Positions 1-6,357 of a DNA stretch of 8,540 nt are shown here, piece by piece (within the stretch, counting starts at the first letter, position 1; each line of letters opens with the position of its first letter). The position numbers and the translations under genes were made by a program. The stretch lies in NCBI GenBank assembly GCA_021730835.1, contig JAKFYP010000007.1, positions 1 through 8,540 on the forward strand, written 5' to 3'. The notes beneath the pieces are model-generated. The model was not told where the DNA came from. It searched no databases and saw only the letters and a program-made list of their open reading frames with translations. The stretch is from Alphaproteobacteria bacterium (GTDB lineage: Bacteria; Pseudomonadota; Alphaproteobacteria; Rickettsiales; UBA998).

Positions 1-114
1 ATTTTGTCCGTCCACTCGTTCGAAAAAATCGAGCTTTCCTGCGCCCTCTACAACGATGACCCGCAAAACCAAAACATCGAACTTGCTAAACAATTGAATC
101 TATTCGATACTTAA
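1..114 (+). CDS. IS4-family transposase, C-terminal end only (5' part lies outside the window)
   Basis: An open frame enters from the left edge and stops with TAA at 112-114, leaving 37 residues. They begin ILSVHSFEKIELSCAL and end AKQLNLFDT. This matches, from memory, the usual C-terminus of one IS4-type DDE transposase group (those with an N-terminal DUF4372-like domain), which ends in an 'LSV..FEK..L..AL' stretch followed by 'NQL.LFD'. The catalytic DDE residues would lie upstream, so it cannot be judged whether the transposase is intact. Its place directly before sucB suggests that an insertion sequence landed between sucB and whatever preceded it. Assignment rests on a short tail only; another protein ending in a similar way is possible. 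Confidence 0.65.
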   Translation: MLSVHSFEKIELSCALYNDDPQNQNIELAKQLNLFDT

Positions 115-132
115 CCGGACAGTAGTGGGGCG

Positions 133-177
133 ATAGCCGATTTGATTGATGTGCAGTCACACAAGTAAATCGGCTAT
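133..177. repeat. 11-bp perfect inverted repeat downstream of the transposase end
   Basis: ATAGCCGATTT at 133-143 is the exact reverse complement of 167-177. A G-T wobble and a few more pairs (146-148 with 162-164) extend the stem inward. There is no T-run on either side, so it is a poor intrinsic terminator. It begins 18 bases after the transposase stop and could be a sub-terminal palindrome of the insertion sequence or a hairpin in the flanking DNA. The element's other end is not in the window, so terminal repeats and target-site duplication cannot be checked. Confidence 0.6.
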
Positions 178-186
178 AAATCATGG

Positions 187-203
187 ATTCTTTCGCAAAG
201 AAT
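187..203. repeat. Small hairpin, 7-bp stem with 3-base loop
   Basis: ATTCTTT (187-193) and AAAGAAT (197-203) pair perfectly around the loop CGC. No T-run follows. It is an AT-rich stem in the gap between the transposase tail and sucB; no function can be assigned. Confidence 0.45.
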
Positions 204-208
204 ACCAC

Positions 209-235
209 AGCGAGCGGTTTTTAATTCGCTTTTTT
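209..235 (+). terminator. Possible weak rho-independent terminator before sucB
   Basis: AGCGAG (209-214) pairs with TTCGCT (225-230), including one G-T pair, around a 10-base loop, and is directly followed by five T residues (231-235). The stem is short, so this would be weak. If real it would limit read-through from the transposase into sucB, which then needs its own promoter. Confidence 0.35.
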
Positions 236-236
236 A

Positions 237-310
237 GCTCCTGACAAAGTTCTGTTTATCTGGATGACATTTTCCTCTATAAAATGAAATTCCCCAGAAG
301 CATCAGGAGC
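237..310 (+). promoter_or_regulatory. sucB ribosome-binding site and a complementary upstream segment
   Basis: AGGAG at 305-309 is a strong Shine-Dalgarno site, 6 bases before the ATG at 316. The 8-mer GCTCCTGA at 237-244 is its exact complement through TCAGGAGC (303-310). If the transcript starts upstream of 237 this could fold over the ribosome site. If it starts at the -10 box near 278 the upstream arm would not be in the mRNA. An 8-bp match over about 70 bases can occur by chance. Confidence 0.4.
253..283 (+). promoter_or_regulatory. Tentative sigma-70-like promoter for the sucB operon
   Basis: TATAAA at 278-283 is a good -10 match and lies 33 bases before the sucB start codon. The best upstream hexamer is TGTTTA at 253-258, a poor -35 at a long 19-base spacing. 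The assignment rests mainly on the -10 box and on the need for a promoter between the transposase tail and sucB. Confidence 0.25.
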
Positions 311-315
311 AGCGC

Positions 316-1512
316 ATGAGCACGGAAATCAAGGTTCCTACCCTCGGTGAGTCAGTCAGTGAGGCGGTTGTCGCCAAATGGTTCAAATCGGTCGGTGACG
401 CGGTGGCGCAGGATGAGCCGCTGGTTGAGCTTGAGACCGACAAGGTGACGCTCGAAGTCAACGCCCCGGCTTCCGGTGCGCTTGAGAGCATCGCGGTGAA
501 AGAAGGTGAGTCAGTCGAAGTCGGCGCGCTTTTGGGCAAAATCAAGGAAGGCGTGGCGGGAAAGGTATCGGCTAAAAAGGACGAGCCGAAAAAAGAACAA
601 TCCCAAAAAGAGGAGAAGCCCGCGCCAAAGCAGGAGGAGAAAAAATCTTCCGGCGGCGGCAAACAGAACCCCCCGTCGGTGCAGAAATTGCTGGCGGAAA
701 ATCCGCAAGTCAGCGCCGGGAATATTCAGGGCAGCGGTAAAGACGGACGCCTGACTAAAGGGGACGTGCTGGGCGCGCTGGGTGACGGGATGAGCGCCGC
801 CCCCGCGCAAGGCCCGCGAGAGAAGCGTGTCAAAATGACCAAGCTGCGGCAGGCGATTGCCCGCAGACTGAAAGAATCGCAACAGACAGCGGCAATCCTG
901 ACGACTTTCAATGACATCGACATGACCAATCTGCTGGCGTTGCGTAACGAATACAAGGATGCCTTCGAGAAGCGTCACGGCGTGAAGCTTGGCTTCATGG
1001 GCTTCTTTGTCAAGGCAGCGGTGGCGGCGCTAAAGGAAATTCCTGAAGTCAACGCCCAGATTGACGGCGATGAGATTATCTACAAGAATTATTATGATAT
1101 TGGCGTGGCAGTCGGCACGGAACAGGGGCTGGTTGTGCCGGTTATCCGCGATTGCGACCGTAAATCGCTCGCCGAGATTGAGGCTGATATCGGGCATAAG
1201 GCCGAGCTGGCCCGCGACGGCAAGCTTTCCATGTCCGATCTCTCGGGGGGAACGTTTACGGTCTCCAACGGCGGTGTTTACGGCTCGCTGATGTCCACGC
1301 CGATCATCAACCCGCCGCAATCGGGGATTTTAGGCATGCACCGCACCGAGGAGCGCCCGGTAGCCAAAGGCGGGCAGGTCGTTATCCGTCCCATGATGTA
1401 TATCGCGCTGTCTTACGATCACCGCATCATTGACGGGCGCGAATCGGTCACCTTCCTCAAGCGCGTCAAGGAAGCGGTCGAAGATCCGAGAAGGCTGCTT
1501 TTGGGGCTTTGA
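316..1512 (+). CDS. sucB: Dihydrolipoyllysine-residue succinyltransferase, E2 of 2-oxoglutarate dehydrogenase
   Basis: This E2 core enzyme moves the succinyl group from its lipoyl arm to CoA, giving succinyl-CoA in the TCA cycle. The 398 residues show the expected order. Residues 2-77 are one lipoyl domain, with the lipoylated lysine at K43 in ETDKVTLEV. Residues about 80-117 are a Lys/Glu/Pro/Gln-rich flexible linker. Residues about 118-155 are the E3/E1-binding domain (PSVQKLLAENP, then GKDGRLTKGDV). The rest is the acyltransferase domain, with active-site H369 and D373 in SYDHRIIDG. One lipoyl domain and the ETDKV context favour the succinyl rather than the acetyl enzyme. The ATG has a strong AGGAG. 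It heads a tight five-gene run that contains lpd (E3). Its normal partner sucA (E1) is not immediately upstream, where transposase sequence lies instead. Confidence 0.95.
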   Translation: MSTEIKVPTLGESVSEAVVAKWFKSVGDAVAQDEPLVELETDKVTLEVNAPASGALESIAVKEGESVEVGALLGKIKEGVAGKVSAKKDEPKKEQSQKEEKPAPKQEEKKSSGGGKQNPPSVQKLLAENPQVSAGNIQGSGKDGRLTKGDVLGALGDGMSAAPAQGPREKRVKMTKLRQAIARRLKESQQTAAILTTFNDIDMTNLLALRNEYKDAFEKRHGVKLGFMGFFVKAAVAALKEIPEVNAQIDGDEIIYKNYYDIGVAVGTEQGLVVPVIRDCDRKSLAEIEADIGHKAELARDGKLSMSDLSGGTFTVSNGGVYGSLMSTPIINPPQSGILGMHRTEERPVAKGGQVVIRPMMYIALSYDHRIIDGRESVTFLKRVKEAVEDPRRLLLGL

Positions 1513-1513
1513 G

Positions 1514-1999
1514 ATGGATGTGCGCACAGGCGCTGCCGATTCTGAGGATGACTTTCAGGTAATTGCGCAATTATGGCGCGGCTACGGTGATTATCTACGT
1601 GACATTGACTGCTATGATCTGGGCGGCGAGACAATAGAGCCGGAACTGGCGGCGCTGGCGAAACATTATCCGCCGGAAGACGGTGGCATTTATCTGGCAA
1701 CACAGCCGGAGAAAAAGGTAGCGCTTGGCACAATCGCTCTGAATCGGCTGAATGGCAATACGGGTGAGTTGCGGCGCCTGTATGTGCCCAAAGCACATCA
1801 GGGACAGGGACTGGGAAAAAAGCTGATACTGCATGCGATGGCACAGGCGCGGCGCATTGGCTATTGTCGCCTGCTGCTTGATACTTTTCGCAACCAGCCC
1901 GGCCCGCAGCGTCTTTATAAATCGCTTGGCTTTCAGGAATGCCCGCCTTACAATTCCTACCCGGTGGACAAGATGATGTTTTTTGAGATGGAATTATAG
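1514..1999 (+). CDS. GNAT-family N-acetyltransferase
   Basis: A 161-residue single-domain acetyltransferase that should transfer an acetyl group from acetyl-CoA to an unknown amine. The acetyl-CoA loop is visible as HQGQGLGKK (residues 95-103; the Q-x-x-G-x-G type motif A), preceded by the beta-strand GELRRLYV and followed by a helix. Near the C-terminus RLYKSLGF is the usual motif-B region. The frame is open further upstream inside sucB (ATG at 1430), but the ATG at 1514, one base after the sucB stop, gives a normal GNAT length and start. It is therefore probably translated by coupling to sucB; no strong Shine-Dalgarno is visible. The overall pattern recalls a widespread family of small uncharacterised GNATs. 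The position between E2 and E3 does not by itself prove a role in the dehydrogenase complex. Confidence 0.85.
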   Translation: MDVRTGAADSEDDFQVIAQLWRGYGDYLRDIDCYDLGGETIEPELAALAKHYPPEDGGIYLATQPEKKVALGTIALNRLNGNTGELRRLYVPKAHQGQGLGKKLILHAMAQARRIGYCRLLLDTFRNQPGPQRLYKSLGFQECPPYNSYPVDKMMFFEMEL

Positions 2000-2002
2000 C
2001 GT

Positions 2003-2383
2003 ATGGGGCTGGTTTACGCGGATATTCTGCTGGGCAATGAAGCGCGAAGGGATCTGGAATTCGTGGCGGCTCACGCGTTAGTTGATTCAGGAGCGACCAT
2101 GCTGGTGATTCCTCCCGAGATGGAAGCTGAATTACAGCTTGAGGAGCGTGACAAGGCGGTTGTCACGACAGCCGATGGCGCAACGCGAACGGTACGCGTG
2201 GTGGGTGGCGTGCGGGTAAAATTTGCCAATCGCACGACCAGTTGCGATGCGCTGGTCATGGGAAATCAGGTATTATTAGGAGCAATCCCCATGCAAGGTA
2301 TGGATGTGATTATTTCGCCCAAAGAAGAAAAATTGATTGTCCCGCCGGATCGTCCTAATTTTCCGCATATGCTGGTGAAATAA
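2003..2383 (+). CDS. Small retropepsin-like (clan AA) aspartic protease
   Basis: A 126-residue protein with the hallmarks of a retropepsin monomer. The catalytic loop is ALVDSGATMLVIP, with the presumed catalytic aspartate at D28 (D-S-G-A). The second conserved element, two hydrophobic residues and a glycine before a helix, is LLG at 91-93, followed by AIPMQGMDVII. Family knowledge: such single-domain proteases work as homodimers, each subunit giving one aspartate. No signal peptide or membrane segment is seen, so it is probably cytoplasmic. There is no reverse transcriptase, integrase or gag-like sequence nearby, so it is a stand-alone cellular copy. It starts 3 bases after the GNAT stop and ends 12 bases before lpd. 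Substrate unknown; regulated cleavage of a partner is only a guess. Confidence 0.8.
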   Translation: MGLVYADILLGNEARRDLEFVAAHALVDSGATMLVIPPEMEAELQLEERDKAVVTTADGATRTVRVVGGVRVKFANRTTSCDALVMGNQVLLGAIPMQGMDVIISPKEEKLIVPPDRPNFPHMLVK

Positions 2384-2395
2384 AAAGGAGATATT
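2384..2395 (+). promoter_or_regulatory. Strong ribosome-binding site of lpd
   Basis: AAAGGAG at 2384-2390 directly follows the protease stop codon and sits 5 bases before the lpd ATG at 2396. It is one of the strongest ribosome sites in the operon, so lpd may be translated independently of the two small genes before it. Confidence 0.75.
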
Positions 2396-3787
2396 ATGAA
2401 TAATTCCTATGATCTGATCGTTATTGGCGCGGGGCCGGGCGGGTATGTGGCGGCGATTAAGGCGGCGCAACTCGGCATGAAAGTCGCCTGCGTCGAAAAA
2501 CGCGAGACACTGGGTGGCACATGCCTGAATGTCGGCTGCATTCCCTCCAAGGCGCTGCTGGAATCCTCCGAGCGCTACTCGGAAATCACCCGTCATGCGG
2601 CGGATCACGGAATAAAAACCGGTAAAGTGACGCTGAATCTGGCGACCATGCTCAAACGCAAGGACGGCGTGGTTGACGGCCTGACCAAAGGCATTGAGGG
2701 ATTGTTTAAGAAAAACAAAATCGACTGGCTTAAAGGTGAAGGCAGGATTACCGGCAAAGGCGAGGTGACGGTTGGTAAAACCAGTCATAAAACGAAAAAC
2801 ATCCTGATTGCCACCGGCTCGGATGTCATGCCGCTTCCCGGCGTGAAGATAGATGAAAAACGCATTGTTTCTTCCACGGGTGCGCTTTGTCTTGCCGAGG
2901 TGCCGAAAAAGCTGATTGTCATCGGCGGCGGCTATATCGGGCTGGAGATGGGTTCGGTTTGGCAGCGCCTCGGGGCGGAAGTCGAAGTAGTGGAATTTCT
3001 TGATCGTATCACGCCGGGTATGGACGGGGAAGTCGCCAAGCAGTTCCAGCGAATACTGGAAAAGCAGGGCTTTACTTTCCGGCTGGGTACGAAAGTGACC
3101 GGAGCAAAAGCCACGGATAAAGACGTGACGCTGACGGTTGAACCGGCCAAAGGCGGTAAGGGTGAGAGCCTCAAGGCCGATGTGGTGCTGGTCTCAATTG
3201 GCCGCAAGCCCTATACGGAAGGGCTTGGACTGGAGAAGGTTGGCATCAAGCTTGATGAGCGCGGAAGGATTCCGGTGGATAAGCATTTTCGCGCCTCCGC
3301 TGAAGGGGTATATGCGATTGGCGACGTGATTGCCGGGCCGATGCTGGCCCATAAAGCCGAGGAAGAAGGCATTGCCGCCGTGGAGATCATGGCCGGGCAG
3401 GCCGGGCATGTGAATTATGATGCGATTCCGGGAGTTGTCTATACCTGGCCGGAAGTGGCCAGTGTCGGCAAAACCGAGGAACAGCTCAAAGAGGAAAAAA
3501 TTGCCTATATTGCCGGAAAATTTCCGTTCATGGCCAATAGCAGAGGCCGTGCCGTGGGCGATACGGATGGATTTGTCAAAATCCTCGCCGATAAGGAAAC
3601 GGATAAAGTGTATGGGGTGCATATCATCGGCCCGGATGCCGGAACGCTGATTGCCGAGGCGGTATTGGCGCTTGAATACGGGGCGTCGTCGGAGGATATC
3701 GCCCGCACCTGCCATGCGCATCCGACTTTGAACGAGGCAGTTAAAGAAGCGGCACTGGCGGTTTTTTTCAAACCGATTCATATATAA
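2396..3787 (+). CDS. lpd: Dihydrolipoyl dehydrogenase (E3)
   Basis: This flavoprotein re-oxidises dihydrolipoamide on the E2 arm and passes electrons to NAD+. At 463 residues it has the family's normal length. Visible elements are the N-terminal FAD-binding GAGPGG (11-16); the redox-active disulphide C43/C48 in GGTCLNVGCIPSK; the NAD-binding IGGGYIGLEMG near residues 176-187; a second FAD contact in YAIGDV; and the C-terminal dimerisation domain with catalytic pair H442/E447 in HAHPTLNE. All key residues are present. In the same operon as sucB it most likely serves 2-oxoglutarate dehydrogenase. One E3 can also serve pyruvate dehydrogenase and the glycine cleavage system, and other copies cannot be excluded. 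Being next to sucB and of mitochondrial-like sequence agrees with an alphaproteobacterium. Confidence 0.96.
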   Translation: MNNSYDLIVIGAGPGGYVAAIKAAQLGMKVACVEKRETLGGTCLNVGCIPSKALLESSERYSEITRHAADHGIKTGKVTLNLATMLKRKDGVVDGLTKGIEGLFKKNKIDWLKGEGRITGKGEVTVGKTSHKTKNILIATGSDVMPLPGVKIDEKRIVSSTGALCLAEVPKKLIVIGGGYIGLEMGSVWQRLGAEVEVVEFLDRITPGMDGEVAKQFQRILEKQGFTFRLGTKVTGAKATDKDVTLTVEPAKGGKGESLKADVVLVSIGRKPYTEGLGLEKVGIKLDERGRIPVDKHFRASAEGVYAIGDVIAGPMLAHKAEEEGIAAVEIMAGQAGHVNYDAIPGVVYTWPEVASVGKTEEQLKEEKIAYIAGKFPFMANSRGRAVGDTDGFVKILADKETDKVYGVHIIGPDAGTLIAEAVLALEYGASSEDIARTCHAHPTLNEAVKEAALAVFFKPIHI

Positions 3788-3793
3788 AAGCAG

Positions 3794-5095
3794 ATGAATA
3801 GCGATTATCTTCGTCAAGTCACGCCTTCTTCTACTCTGCTGATCAACGAGCAATCCCGGGCACTTGAGGCCACCGGGAAGCATGTCTTTAAATTCGGATT
3901 CGGTGAATCGCCCTTTCCGCCGCCGTCCGTTGCAATCGAAGCGCTGAAGACGCATGCCGGACGTAAGGAATATACCCCGGTACAGGGAATACCTGAATTA
4001 CGCGAATCCGTAGCAATTTTCCATAACATTCACGATGGGCTTTCCATTTTGCCGGACAACATCTTCATCGCACCCGGATCAAAAATATTGATTTTCAGTA
4101 TCATGATGGCATTTCGCCAAGCGGATATCCTGATTTGCGAGCCTGCCTGGGTGTCCTATGGCCCGCAGGCGAAATTACTCGGGCATGAAATCATTTCCAT
4201 CCCGTCGAGCTTTAAGACGCGCTGGCATATCACACCGCAGGCGTTGGAATCCGCATTGGCATCCCGCAAGAATAAGCAAAAACCGGCGATTCTGATCCTC
4301 AACAATCCTGGTAACCCCGATGGGCTGGCCTATAGCCGCAAAGCATTGCAAGAGCTAGCGAAGGTGCTGAAAAAATACCGTGTAACGGTGATTGCTGATG
4401 AAATTTACGGCATGCTGCACCATCAGGGCGGGCATGTTTCGATGGCTTCCGTGCTGCCGGAGCAGACCATCGTGACGACCGGGCTTTCCAAATGGGCCGG
4501 GGCAGGGGGCTGGCGGCTTGGAGTGGCGTTGTTGCCCGCAGCAATGGCATGGCTGAAACAACCGCTACTCGGCATCGCTTCGGAAACCTACACGGCGGCT
4601 TCGACGCCGGTGCAACTGGCGGCTACCGCCGCTTACCGCAACACCGCTGTGGATTATCTCACACATCAGCGCGCCATACTCAGCACGATCGGGCAGGCAT
4701 GCCACGCTTTACTCAGTGAGGCGGGTTGCCGTATCCACAAGCCGGAGGCGGCATTTTATCTGCTGGTGGACTTCTCCCCGGCGCAAGAGGCGTTGCTGGA
4801 AAGGCACATACACACCTCGGAGGCATTATGCGCGTCTTTGCTGGAGGAGACCGGCGTAGCGCTGCTGCCTGCCAGCGCTTTTGGCATGCCGCCGGAGTAT
4901 CTGGCGGCGCGGCTGGCCTATGTGCATTTCGATGGAGCCGCCGCCCTGCGGGCGGTTGAGCAATACGGGCATACCATATTGAAAGATACCTTCCTGCGAC
5001 AGTATTGCCCGATGATTTCCGAGGGGATGGAGCGCATATCCGATTGGTTTAAAAATAAAATTGCAAATGTGACAGTTGCAGAAAAATTTGCCTAG
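3794..5095 (+). CDS. Class I/II PLP-dependent aminotransferase
   Basis: A 433-residue fold-type I aminotransferase. The PLP lysine is K233 in the signature SKWAGAGGWRLG. Other expected residues are N174 in the NNPGNPDG loop, D202 and Y205 in ADEIYG (contacts to the pyridine ring), and R373 in ARLAY, the usual anchor for the substrate carboxylate. The start FGFGESPFPPP, then YTPVQGIPELR, is typical of the aspartate-aminotransferase-like superfamily, but the amino donor cannot be read from the sequence. About 45 residues follow the R373 region, including KDTFLRQYCPMI, slightly longer than the common 390-400. The ATG is 6 bases after the lpd stop with only a weak ribosome site, so it is the last gene of the operon. 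A link to 2-oxoglutarate, the common amino acceptor, fits the neighbourhood but is inference. Confidence 0.88.
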   Translation: MNSDYLRQVTPSSTLLINEQSRALEATGKHVFKFGFGESPFPPPSVAIEALKTHAGRKEYTPVQGIPELRESVAIFHNIHDGLSILPDNIFIAPGSKILIFSIMMAFRQADILICEPAWVSYGPQAKLLGHEIISIPSSFKTRWHITPQALESALASRKNKQKPAILILNNPGNPDGLAYSRKALQELAKVLKKYRVTVIADEIYGMLHHQGGHVSMASVLPEQTIVTTGLSKWAGAGGWRLGVALLPAAMAWLKQPLLGIASETYTAASTPVQLAATAAYRNTAVDYLTHQRAILSTIGQACHALLSEAGCRIHKPEAAFYLLVDFSPAQEALLERHIHTSEALCASLLEETGVALLPASAFGMPPEYLAARLAYVHFDGAAALRAVEQYGHTILKDTFLRQYCPMISEGMERISDWFKNKIANVTVAEKFA

Positions 5096-5124
5096 TTCAT
5101 AAGAATATTACAAAGAGCAGGTAT

Positions 5125-5159
5125 CCCCTCCCCCTTACAACCATAAGGGGGAGGGGTTT
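5125..5159 (+). terminator. Rho-independent terminator ending the sucB-lpd-aminotransferase operon
   Basis: CCCCTCCCCCTTA (5125-5137) and its perfect complement (5144-5156) form a 13-bp stem with the 6-base loop CAACCA, followed by TTT. The T-run is short but the stem is very stable. It lies 30 bases after the aminotransferase stop and 38 bases beyond the end of the convergent - strand gene, so it also insulates the two. Confidence 0.85.
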
Positions 5160-5163
5160 CCGT

Positions 5164-5182
5164 ATGCCCCACATCGGGGCAT
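5164..5182. terminator. Second hairpin between the convergent genes
   Basis: ATGCCCC (5164-5170) pairs with GGGGCAT (5176-5182) around ACATC. It lies 15 bases past the stop of the - strand barrel gene. No T-run follows on either strand, so it may be a weak terminator or an mRNA 3' end stabiliser for that gene, with the larger 5125-5156 hairpin behind it. Confidence 0.45.
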
Positions 5183-5196
5183 TGAACCTAAAGAGA

Positions 5197-6204
5197 TTAA
5201 AACGCCCATTGCCAGCCCAGCGTCAGCCGGTAATCGGTATCAGGTTGCGGCCCGTCAAAACGTTCATAGACCGGCACACCAAATTCGGCAGCCAGCCGAT
5301 GCCCCGCCAGCGGGCCATCTTTGGCCAGTAAATTCAGCCCGACATGCGCCAGCAGGCGCTCGCCCGCCTGTTCGTCGGGATCCGCTCCGGCAATCGCCGT
5401 GAGCGGCAGGCCGCTGTCGCGCCCGTGCACGTCGTCCCACGCCTCGCCTTCCAGCCGGAAGGAAACGCTGAGGAATTCCGTCATGTTACGGGCAACCCAA
5501 CCGCTGAGCGTGTATTTGTTGCCCTGCCGGTAGCCCTCATTGTTTTTGCCGAGGCGAATATAATTGAGCGTTTGCGCACCCCAGCCATAATCACCGGATT
5601 CCCCGGTCACCGTCAACCCGATGATCGGGTCATACGTCCCACTGCCGAGTTGCATATTATAAGGCAGGCGCAGCACGCTGCCATGATGGTTGGTGAAGGT
5701 TTCATCGGTTGAGCCGGTCGGCAGGCTGAGTCCCAGATTCAGATGCCCCCGGTGATGCTCTTGCCGCCAGAGCGCATAAAGCCCGGTGACCTCCGTATCG
5801 CCGAATCCTTCGATTTCATGCGTATGGGAGCCGTGATGGCCGTGCGAGGCATGGAGCATATCCATCTCCATATATTGCGGCATGACCATCAGCGTCAGGT
5901 CGTCGGTGACGCCGTACATCAGCTCGAACATGTGCATGTTCATCTCCATTTCGGCGGGCACTTCGCCATAGGTCTCCAGTACGCTGGCATTGCTGACCCG
6001 GCTGTCACCGTCACGCAGGCCGGAGGTCGCCGTGCGGCGGAACTTATAGGAAAGCATCCATTCGCCCTGCCGGTGCAAATGGTCGCCCATGACACCAATC
6101 GGTGCGTGAGCGTTGGGTTGCTTTACGCCATCGGCCATCGCCGGAGGGGTAAATAAACAAAAAGCAGCGAGCGTGCATACGCCCGCAAAAACAGGTTTTA
6201 ACAT
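5197..6204 (-). CDS. Met/His-rich outer-membrane beta-barrel protein, possible metal-related transporter
   Basis: A 335-residue exported protein. Residues 1-24 are a signal peptide: positive K3, a hydrophobic core and a cleavage site after AMA (22-24). The mature part is rich in alternating amphipathic strands and ends in the aromatic WQWAF, with terminal Phe as in outer-membrane barrels. From memory, its start APIGVMGDHLH..GEWMLSY is that of an uncharacterised family often called 'transporter' or compared with the MetA/phenol-degradation barrel family. Residues 86-129 hold ten Met and seven His (EMEMNMHM, YMEMDML, HGHHGSHTH), a composition common in copper or silver handling. The frame also opens at 6213, but there the AAGG touches the ATG. 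The ATG at 6204 has GAAGG at 9-base spacing and is preferred. The upstream co-directional DUF2946-like gene supports a metal theme. Substrate is unproven. Confidence 0.75.
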   Translation of the reverse strand: MLKPVFAGVCTLAAFCLFTPPAMADGVKQPNAHAPIGVMGDHLHRQGEWMLSYKFRRTATSGLRDGDSRVSNASVLETYGEVPAEMEMNMHMFELMYGVTDDLTLMVMPQYMEMDMLHASHGHHGSHTHEIEGFGDTEVTGLYALWRQEHHRGHLNLGLSLPTGSTDETFTNHHGSVLRLPYNMQLGSGTYDPIIGLTVTGESGDYGWGAQTLNYIRLGKNNEGYRQGNKYTLSGWVARNMTEFLSVSFRLEGEAWDDVHGRDSGLPLTAIAGADPDEQAGERLLAHVGLNLLAKDGPLAGHRLAAEFGVPVYERFDGPQPDTDYRLTLGWQWAF

Positions 6205-6213
6205 GAGGAACAT

Positions 6214-6218
6214 CCTTC
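6214..6218 (-). promoter_or_regulatory. Ribosome-binding site that decides the barrel gene start
   Basis: On the - strand GAAGG (6218-6214) lies 9 bases before the ATG at 6204 and directly against the ATG at 6213. Only the 6204 start has workable spacing. Confidence 0.6.
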
Positions 6219-6236
6219 AATGAGAAAATTAAATAT

Positions 6237-6275
6237 TGTCATTCCACATAAGGATTTCCCATATTTGGAATGACA
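6237..6275. repeat. 10-bp inverted repeat just upstream of the barrel gene
   Basis: TGTCATTCCA (6237-6246) and TGGAATGACA (6266-6275) are perfect inverted copies 19 bases apart. It lies 33 to 71 bases before the start codon of the - strand gene, so it would be in its leader or overlap its promoter. It could be an operator, an mRNA hairpin or a small dispersed palindromic repeat. Confidence 0.6.
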
Positions 6276-6293
6276 GACTGGCGACCGCCTGTC

Positions 6294-6309
6294 CGCCGCT
6301 TGTGCGGCG
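6294..6309. repeat. GC-rich hairpin, 6-bp stem
   Basis: CGCCGC (6294-6299) pairs with GCGGCG (6304-6309) around TTGT. It is one of a row of stem-loops in this spacer. No T-run follows on either strand. Confidence 0.5.
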
Positions 6310-6312
6310 TAA

Positions 6313-6344
6313 CCCAATTATTTTCTGTATGGAAAATAATTGGG
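6313..6344. repeat. Perfect 13-bp inverted repeat in the leader of the barrel gene
   Basis: CCCAATTATTTTC (6313-6325) is matched exactly by 6332-6344, with a 6-base centre TGTATG. The stem is AT-rich with GGG/CCC ends. No T-run follows on either strand, which argues against a simple terminator. It is 109-140 bases before the barrel start on the - strand. It may be a binding site for a dimeric regulator or part of a folded leader RNA; I do not recognise it as a known metal-regulator box. Confidence 0.65.
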
Positions 6345-6357
6345 AACACGATAAGCA

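Noticed and set aside
511..978. - strand open frame inside sucB
   Set aside because: Low-complexity Phe/Leu/Arg-rich product arising opposite the Lys/Glu/Pro linker of SucB; not a gene.
1430..1513. Longer start for the GNAT gene inside sucB
   Set aside because: The extra 28 residues are Ser/Arg/Lys-rich and lie in another frame of the conserved SucB C-terminus. The ATG at 1514 gives a normal GNAT start.
3194..3955. Long - strand open frame (253 codons) over lpd and the aminotransferase start
   Set aside because: It lies antisense across two well-recognised genes with intact catalytic motifs, and its product has no recognisable domain. It is a shadow frame of GC-biased coding DNA.
5743..6156. 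+ strand frame of 137 codons opposite the barrel gene
   Set aside because: The opposite strand has a signal peptide, barrel-type strands and terminal Phe. This frame is rich in His/Arg/Val with no recognisable feature.
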